A DNA stretch of 64,000 nt, taken from the NCBI RefSeq assembly GCF_024345225.1, contig NZ_BROD01000002.1:1-64000 (forward strand), in the 5' to 3' direction. Below, piece by piece: positions 59,760 through 64,000 of the stretch (within the stretch, counting starts at the first letter, position 1; the number at the start of each line of letters is the position of its first letter). Below the pieces are notes generated by a model. It had not been told where the DNA came from. It saw only the letters and a program-made list of their open reading frames with translations, and made no database searches. This DNA comes from Clostridium sp. TW13. GTDB lineage: Bacteria; Bacillota; Clostridia; Clostridiales; Clostridiaceae. The position numbers and the translations under genes were made by a program.

Positions 59760-60410
59760 AGTAGTACATACCGGGTGGACAAGCCCTTTTATCCAAATGA
59801 ACGAAGTGAGCTATAAGTAAGGAACGAACGGTTAGCTCCAGCGTAGAGAATGAAGGATTAAAAGGCTTGTCCACCCTTAAACACGTATTCTTATATATCA
59901 AAGGGTAAAGGGTAGATATGAGGACCATAGAGAAGCTGCTCCATAGCCTACTCATTTCTACCCTCATAAGAGTACCTTTAATGAGTTTATACCCTTGGGT
60001 GGACTTGCTTGCATGGGTGTATGCCAAGGAATTCATGGGAGCATGTCCAGCCCTAAAATACCAGTAGCCAACCGGTGGGTAAATTTCGTGACTTCGAAAT
60101 TTATCAAGCGTGTTGGAAGGAAAAGGTTTCTTTTTTTCTAGTGGGTGGAAGAAAAAAACTCCAATGGCTCCGGAGCACTACCAAGGGGCAGAAACCAAGC
60201 TTTTAACACTTTCATAAAAAAATTAATCTTTTTTTCATACCTTTTGCACGCCATCGGGTACCCTAACAAAAGGACTAGCTTTGGCTTTAGAGATTCTTAG
60301 TTTAGGGGAGGTTCACGGAACGGAAAACTCAACTGAACTTAGAAGCTCTTAACAGAAGCTTGTACTTTTTGGGGTGATGGATAACGTGCCGGCCTGTGCT
60401 TTAAAAAATG
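59760..60410. other. GC-rich structured non-coding block 2, candidate large ncRNA
   Basis: About 650 bp of far higher GC than the rest, without credible genes. Long complementary arms: GGGTGGACAAGCC (59773-59785) with GGCTTGTCCACCC (59864-59876), extended by CTTTTATCC / GGATTAAAAG; GGGTAGATATGAG with CTCATTTCTACCC (59910-59963); GGGTGGAC..GCTTGCATG with CATGGGAGCATGTCCAGCCC (59997-60053); AAATTTCG / CGAAATTT (60081-60102). Nested stems of this size suggest a functional or recently functional RNA, or a degenerate intron. I could not match it to a known class by memory. Confidence 0.45.
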
Positions 60411-60587
60411 CCATACCAGGGATAATATAAGTGCTAAGATAACTATCTTTTTAGATTTCTTCATAAAACCATTTGCCTTTTTTCTGTTATAATATAAATT
60501 AATACCATACTTTTTAAAATATATAAGTTTATATGGTATTTAACAATTACTTACCCAAACTTTGTTAGAAAAAGGGGAATGAATTTT

Positions 60588-60824
60588 ATGTTTAAAAAAG
60601 AGTGGCAATTTTTAAAAAAGATACTTTTAGCATTTGTATGTACAATAGGAATTGATGTATTTTGTATATTTGTTGTATTTCCTTTTGTTTGTAAGTTTTA
60701 CTCAAATGTAGATGCAGATTTAGCCAATTCTTTATGGATTAGTATTATGTTTGTGGCAATTATCTTTTCAATATTTCTATGTACATTTATTATTTGTGAT
60801 GCAATAAAAAAGAACAAGCAGTAG
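60588..60824 (+). CDS. Small two-helix membrane protein
   Basis: A 78-residue protein. The ATG at 60588 is better spaced from AAAGGGG than the in-frame ATG at 60579. Helices are at about residues 11-33 and 46-70, with a short polar loop and a Lys-rich tail. Not recognised. It stands alone between the structured block and a terminator. Confidence 0.6.
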   Translation: MFKKEWQFLKKILLAFVCTIGIDVFCIFVVFPFVCKFYSNVDADLANSLWISIMFVAIIFSIFLCTFIICDAIKKNKQ

Positions 60825-60887
60825 TGTTGTATTTTTTCTGGTAGCTTATTAAATCAATATTTATACATAACCAAATTACATATTAAC

Positions 60888-60944
60888 AAAAAACAAGTAA
60901 AAGTAATTTTGAATATACAATATTACTTTTACTTGTTTTCTTAA
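60888..60944 (+). terminator. Terminator after the small membrane protein
   Basis: AACAAGTAAAAGTAAT and ATTACTTTTACTTGTT perfect arms followed by T-rich sequence. Confidence 0.88.
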
Positions 60945-60984
60945 ATAATTCTTTTTAACATTTATATTATTTTTCTGTAATAGC

Positions 60985-61053
60985 TTAATCATTTTCCCAC
61001 CCTAGAAGCTTTTGCTCTAGTTCATCAAAGCTCATTCTGTCATTACAATTGAA
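60985..61053 (-). pseudogene. C-terminal remnant of a second Rep_3 initiator
   Basis: Encodes NDRMSFDELEQKLLGWEND then stop; the intact rep gene ends MTFDELEKKLLGWDE. Nothing homologous precedes it. A related replicon once lay here. Confidence 0.8.
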
Positions 61054-61057
61054 GCCA

Positions 61058-61192
61058 GCTATTTTACTGTATTTACACAATTAATAGGTAAGCCTATGAT
61101 CAATATCTCTATAATGAAATGAAAGAGTATCTTAATAAACTATCCGAAACTAGCATTTATAAAGACCATAGACTTATTTTATACTATATGAA
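61058..61192. repeat. Non-coding repeat, copy 2 of 2
   Basis: Aligned with 55488-55620: GCTATTTTACTGTATTTAC, then ACTATCCGAAACTAGC and TTATTTTATACTATATG. It joins directly to the rep remnant. Confidence 0.5.
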
Positions 61193-61230
61193 AAAAATAC
61201 ATTCCATAGTACATGAAAAAGAAACCACCT

Positions 61231-61410
61231 TTAGATAATTTCCTGTTTGTGCAGCTGATTTATAAACATTTCTGATACATTGCTATAAACGCAGCATTCT
61301 TTAACATAGTCACTCACTGTAATTCCTAAAAGATCAGCCTTATCCTTTATTACCTTTTTCTCAAGCTCTGTAAGTCTTATCTGCAAAAGTTCACTCTTTG
61401 TTTCCTTCAT
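61231..61410 (-). CDS. Ribbon-helix-helix DNA-binding protein
   Basis: A 59-residue protein. The ATG at 61410 has GGAGTGAT upstream; the longer frame to 61524 does not. SELLQIRLTELEKKVIKDKA followed by DLLGITVSDYVKECCV fits a ribbon-helix-helix (CopG/MobC-like) fold. It is probably a plasmid copy-number, partition or mobilisation-accessory regulator. Two GTAATTAC sites in its upstream region suggest autoregulation. Confidence 0.75.
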   Translation of the reverse strand: MKETKSELLQIRLTELEKKVIKDKADLLGITVSDYVKECCVYSNVSEMFINQLHKQEII

Positions 61411-61423
61411 AAAATCACTCCTG

Positions 61424-61473
61424 TAATTACAATCTATACTATATATTTTACTGGTAAATTTTGTAATTACAAG
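61424..61473. promoter_or_regulatory. Putative operator of the ribbon-helix-helix gene
   Basis: TGTAATTACA occurs at both ends of a 48-bp stretch; the right half, TTTACTGGTAAATTTTGTAA plus TTAC (61447-61470), recurs at 10140-10163 with one change. Self-complementary GTAATTAC suits a dimeric ribbon-helix-helix protein. Confidence 0.55.
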
Positions 61474-61583
61474 TTTTTTAATTATTTTTTTAAACTGCAA
61501 ACTTTTTTCTTCAAACGGTTCCAATATATATTTACGAAACTATTTTTTATAGTTTCAAAAACTTATATGATAGGAGGAAAAAA

Positions 61584-61676
61584 ATGAATAAGAAAAAATA
61601 TGATAAACTTAAATTGGCAGTGAATATTACAACTATAATTATAATGTTAATTAATTTATTTAATAAATTAAGGTAG
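61584..61676 (+). CDS. 30-residue hydrophobic peptide, candidate type I toxin-like
   Basis: ATG with an excellent TAGGAGG nine bases upstream, encoding MNKKKYDKLKLAVNITTIII followed by MLINLFNKLR. Basic start, one membrane helix, basic end: the pattern of small membrane toxins or membrane-active signals. A strong terminator follows 40 bp later. I see no antisense promoter, so a toxin role is only possible. Confidence 0.5.
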   Translation: MNKKKYDKLKLAVNITTIIIMLINLFNKLR

Positions 61677-61715
61677 CACAATATTTTTATATCTTAGTTA
61701 CTAATTACAAAAATT

Positions 61716-61757
61716 AAAAGAAGTATAGATTTTATATGGTCATACTTCTTTTATAAT
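61716..61757 (+). terminator. Terminator after the 30-residue peptide
   Basis: AAAGAAGTAT and ATACTTCTTT arms followed by T-rich sequence. Confidence 0.82.
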
Positions 61758-61767
61758 TTAATTATTA

Positions 61768-61890
61768 TGAGCTTACTTTTTATTATAGAAACTGTTTAAG
61801 CATTGAAAATACTATATCATGATATCATTAAAAGAATATATAATGATAAGATGATTTCATTATAAGAATAAAAAAAGATATCATTCTTTA
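61768..61890. repeat. AT-rich palindromic repeat cluster, copy 3
   Basis: GAAAATACTATATCATGATA then TCAT, later ATATAATGATAAGATGATTT. Aligned over about 120 bp with 62875-63000. Candidates are a partition site or iterons. Confidence 0.6.
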
Positions 61891-62016
61891 TTTTCTCTTT
61901 AAAATCAGATTTTTTTGCCTAATCAACCCATATTTACTTAAATACACCTTTAGGTAACTTTTTCTATATTTGGGGCTTTTATAAAGGACTTTGCTTTTTT
62001 TTTATAGAATACTTTG

Positions 62017-62036
62017 TATAAACAGCGCTGTTTATA
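62017..62036. promoter_or_regulatory. Perfect 20-bp palindrome TATAAACAGCGCTGTTTATA
   Basis: A gapless palindrome 26 bp before the start of the secreted PG-binding protein, overlapping its likely promoter. It is a typical repressor operator shape; the regulator is unknown. Confidence 0.65.
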
Positions 62037-62061
62037 TAAATAAAAAAGGGAGTTGGTTTAA

Positions 62062-62442
62062 ATGTCAAAGACATTGACAAAAGTTTTAGCTGTATCATTA
62101 ATTGTTTTAGGAGGCTTTGGTTTAAATGGAATAGTGAATCCTAAAACAGCATCTGCATGTCCTTACCACGTAAGTGATAGATTAGGCTCTTATCCTGGAT
62201 ATGTTTTAAGTATGAGAAACGAAAGCTATGATTCTAATGTAGCACAAGTTCAACAATTTCTTCGTGACTTATATTTTTCAACACCAGCAGATCCTAAATA
62301 TAATGTATATTGCATTACCGTAGATGGTCATTTTGGTCCTGCAACTCAAGCTGCTGTATTATTCTATCAAGATCAACATGGATTATCTAGAGATGGTCAA
62401 GTTGGTCCTGCAACTTGGAGCTCAATGCAAAACCACGCTTAA
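62062..62442 (+). CDS. Secreted peptidoglycan-binding domain protein
   Basis: A 126-residue protein with AAAGGGAG upstream and a signal peptide (cleavage near TASA, residue 32). The mature part is a single PG_binding_1 domain (VAQVQQFLRDLYF...VDGHFGPATQAAVLFYQDQH, VGPATWSSM), with two cysteines (CPYH, YCITV) that may form a disulfide. There is no enzyme domain. It could shield the producer's wall from the plasmid's own lysins, which is inference. Confidence 0.88.
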   Translation: MSKTLTKVLAVSLIVLGGFGLNGIVNPKTASACPYHVSDRLGSYPGYVLSMRNESYDSNVAQVQQFLRDLYFSTPADPKYNVYCITVDGHFGPATQAAVLFYQDQHGLSRDGQVGPATWSSMQNHA

Positions 62443-62531
62443 TTTATGGTGTAAGAAGTTTATCATGAGTGATACCCACCTTATATCATAGATAATTAAA
62501 TTATTTATATAACTAAACCAAAAAATGTATT

Positions 62532-62570
62532 GATAATAGGCGGTTGAGGTTTCTCTTCGGCCTATTATTC
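62532..62570. terminator. Weak hairpin after the PG-binding protein gene
   Basis: GATAATAGGC and GCCTATTATT arms with a 14-base loop. No long T run, so termination is uncertain. The remaining sequence up to the repeat cluster shows no gene. Confidence 0.5.
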
Positions 62571-62874
62571 TGTACTAAATATTTCATTTTACTCATATGT
62601 GACATAGCATTATTCTTAAAAGCAGGTCTTATATTTATAAAATTACTGAGGAATTTCTATTGTTAATTGTAAAGTTTCTGCAGAGCTATAAGCGCTATAT
62701 GTCACCATAGTAGCATACATTTATTTGTTAAAAACTAAGTACCAAAAGCAACTTAGAGTATTTCTCCACGGTACTTTTTTGTACATTATTAATAAAACCT
62801 TAATTCAAGGTATTAATAGATTTATTTTTATCTATAATAATGATTACCTCAAGTATAATGCTTAATAATTAATA

Positions 62875-63000
62875 TGAGCTTATTTTTCATTATAAAAAAC
62901 TCTTTAAATATTGAAAATACTATATCATGATATCATGAAAACAATATATAATGATAAGATGATTTCATTATAAGAAGACAGAAGATATAATTATTCATTA
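62875..63000. repeat. AT-rich palindromic repeat cluster, copy 4
   Basis: GAAAATACTATATCATGATA then TCATGAAAAC and ATATAATGATAAGATGATTT, about 60-190 bp beyond the rep stop codon. Near twin of copy 3. Confidence 0.6.
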
Positions 63001-63062
63001 TCTAGTGATAAAAATAGAGTAAGATAATATGTTTAAATCCTTCTAAACACATTATCTTACTC

Positions 63063-64000
63063 TTACTCATCCCAGCCTAATAATTTCTTTTCAAGTTCAT
63101 CAAAGGTCATACCCCCATCAGAACCGTCATAGGCCCTTTGAGAGAAGTTATTAAAGGAAAGTTGTCTTGGCATACCTATGCTTTCTTCAAGAGCTCCTGG
63201 GACAACCATAGCCTTCATAAACCCTACTAGGCTTTTTATCTTTTGAGTTTTGCTATATTCATAAACCTTTTTTATTTGCCTTATATCACCTTTAGCGTTT
63301 TCATAAATGGCCTTAGCACTCTTTGGACCAACTCTATGTCCCTTTAGCATGTCTTGGACTTTCTTTATGCCCATATCATCACTAACATCTTCATAAGGCA
63401 CCACTGTGGCTGATATTTCATCATAGGTATTTTTAGTTTTGTTGGACTTATTAGATTTGTTGGTTTTGTTTAAAGCTCTTCCATCATGACTGTTTTCACG
63501 TATATAAAACTTTATGCTGGTTATCTTTTTTCCTGTCTTTATCTCATCAAAATCGAAATCTATATCACTTAGCTTTTTAAGTTCCTTTTGTGATTGCTGA
63601 ATAACTTTCTTCTTAAAGTCATTATATCTAGTATATATCCCGTCTGTCTTTAGAAGCTTTCTAAGCTCCTCAACTTCAAGTTCAATATATCCCTGCTGTT
63701 TAAATTCATTACACTTTAAAATCTCATATATTCTAGGTGAATACTTACTTTTCATGTTTAAGATATTGGCCAATTTATATTGGGTAAACATGTTGTTAAG
63801 CTTTAGCATATAGGGTTTTAAGTCTGGACTAAACTTTAAAGTAACCTTTCCAGATCCCTTTTCATATCTAGCACTGCTTAACCAAGCCACCTGAAGTATT
63901 GAATTACCTTCATGAATTTCAAAAACCTTCTTCATAAGTTCCTTAGTGATCTTAGGAATTTCAGTATATTTTGTTTTCGTATCAACCCCTAAAAGCTCCA
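63063..64000 (-). CDS. repB: Rep_3 family replication initiator, 5' end beyond window
   Basis: The frame is open to the right edge, reading ELLGVDTKTKYTEIPKITKE before LMKKVFEIHEG, so the internal ATG at 63935 is not the start. Visible are about 312 residues with the winged-helix segments of Rep_3 initiators (AWLSSARYEKGSGKVTLKFS, LKPYMLKLNNMFTQYKLANI, YSPRIYEILKC). There is a Asn/Lys-rich linker (TNKSNKSNKTKN) and a C-terminal domain ending FDELEKKLLGWDE. It should bind iterons at the plasmid origin, which are not visible here and probably lie beyond the edge. Confidence 0.9.
   Translation of the reverse strand, partial: ELLGVDTKTKYTEIPKITKELMKKVFEIHEGNSILQVAWLSSARYEKGSGKVTLKFSPDLKPYMLKLNNMFTQYKLANILNMKSKYSPRIYEILKCNEFKQQGYIELEVEELRKLLKTDGIYTRYNDFKKKVIQQSQKELKKLSDIDFDFDEIKTGKKITSIKFYIRENSHDGRALNKTNKSNKSNKTKNTYDEISATVVPYEDVSDDMGIKKVQDMLKGHRVGPKSAKAIYENAKGDIRQIKKVYEYSKTQKIKSLVGFMKAMVVPGALEESIGMPRQLSFNNFSQRAYDGSDGGMTFDELEKKLLGWDE

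Noticed and set aside
59692-60036. 114-residue minus-strand ORF within the GC-rich block
   Set aside because: It overlies long complementary stems, lacks a site and looks like a by-product of structured RNA-like DNA.

Overview
The window looks like part of a plasmid from a low-GC Firmicute, most probably a Clostridium. The reasons are very AT-rich DNA with strong AGGAGG-type ribosome binding sites, a Rep_3 replication initiator running off the right edge, a uviB/uviA-type pair as on clostridial bacteriocin plasmids, YvrJ/DUF1659/DUF2922 small proteins, and no housekeeping genes. Names rest on motif recognition by eye; no database search was run.

Region 1 (about 1.2-26 kb) is a large two-component (class II) lantibiotic locus. 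It has two LanM synthetases (1418-4525 and 15567-18548), five alpha-type precursors carrying the haloduracin/mersacidin-type lipid II motif (C-T-x-[ST]-K-E-C), four beta-type precursors (most ending CPTTKCSSKC), a Cys-free precursor-like ORF, an ABC ATPase and permease suited to self-immunity, and a C39-peptidase/ABC exporter LanT. A complete agrBDCA-like quorum-sensing set follows. Inserted material sits between the first lanM and the precursors: an ABC exporter flanked by duplicated terminators, an XRE regulator, a DUF697-like membrane protein and a complete-looking type I toxin-antitoxin unit. The end of agrA is duplicated around a gene for a secreted protein with two NPCBM domains.

Region 2 (about 27.5-43.6 kb) is a protein-bacteriocin island. 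A UviB/BhlA holin-like gene and a UviA/TcdR-group sigma factor precede three modular bacteriocin/lysin genes. All three begin with the same SH3-like modules. Two continue into an M14 peptidase and then different C-termini; the third ends in a GH24 muramidase with an intact E-x8-D-x5-T triad. Four promoters (uviB and the three bacteriocins) share TTTACA - 16 bp - CTCTTT(T/A), the form expected for this sigma group. Membrane YcxB-like proteins, HExxH proteins resembling anthrax lethal factor, a DUF3997-like protein and a lipoprotein lie between them as probable immunity or accessory genes.

Region 3 (about 43.8-54.8 kb) holds DUF1659/DUF2922 pairs, YvrJ, a sigma-like factor and an AEP-type primase/replication protein. 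Cargo follows: a Cof-type HAD phosphatase, a secreted CBM21-like protein, an HxlR regulator divergent from a radical SAM enzyme, and small secreted proteins.

Region 4 (about 55-64 kb) carries a lactococcin 972-type immunity ABC pair whose bacteriocin gene survives only as an inverted C-terminal fragment, two unusually GC-rich structured non-coding blocks, a ribbon-helix-helix protein, a small secreted peptidoglycan-binding protein and the Rep_3 initiator. Relics are frequent throughout: a 159-bp MITE in two copies, IS-like hairpin relics, a rep remnant, a lipoprotein remnant and AT-rich palindromic repeats. The plasmid reads as a mosaic weapons platform: cell-density-controlled lantibiotics, probably stress-induced lysins, and a decayed lactococcin 972 system.
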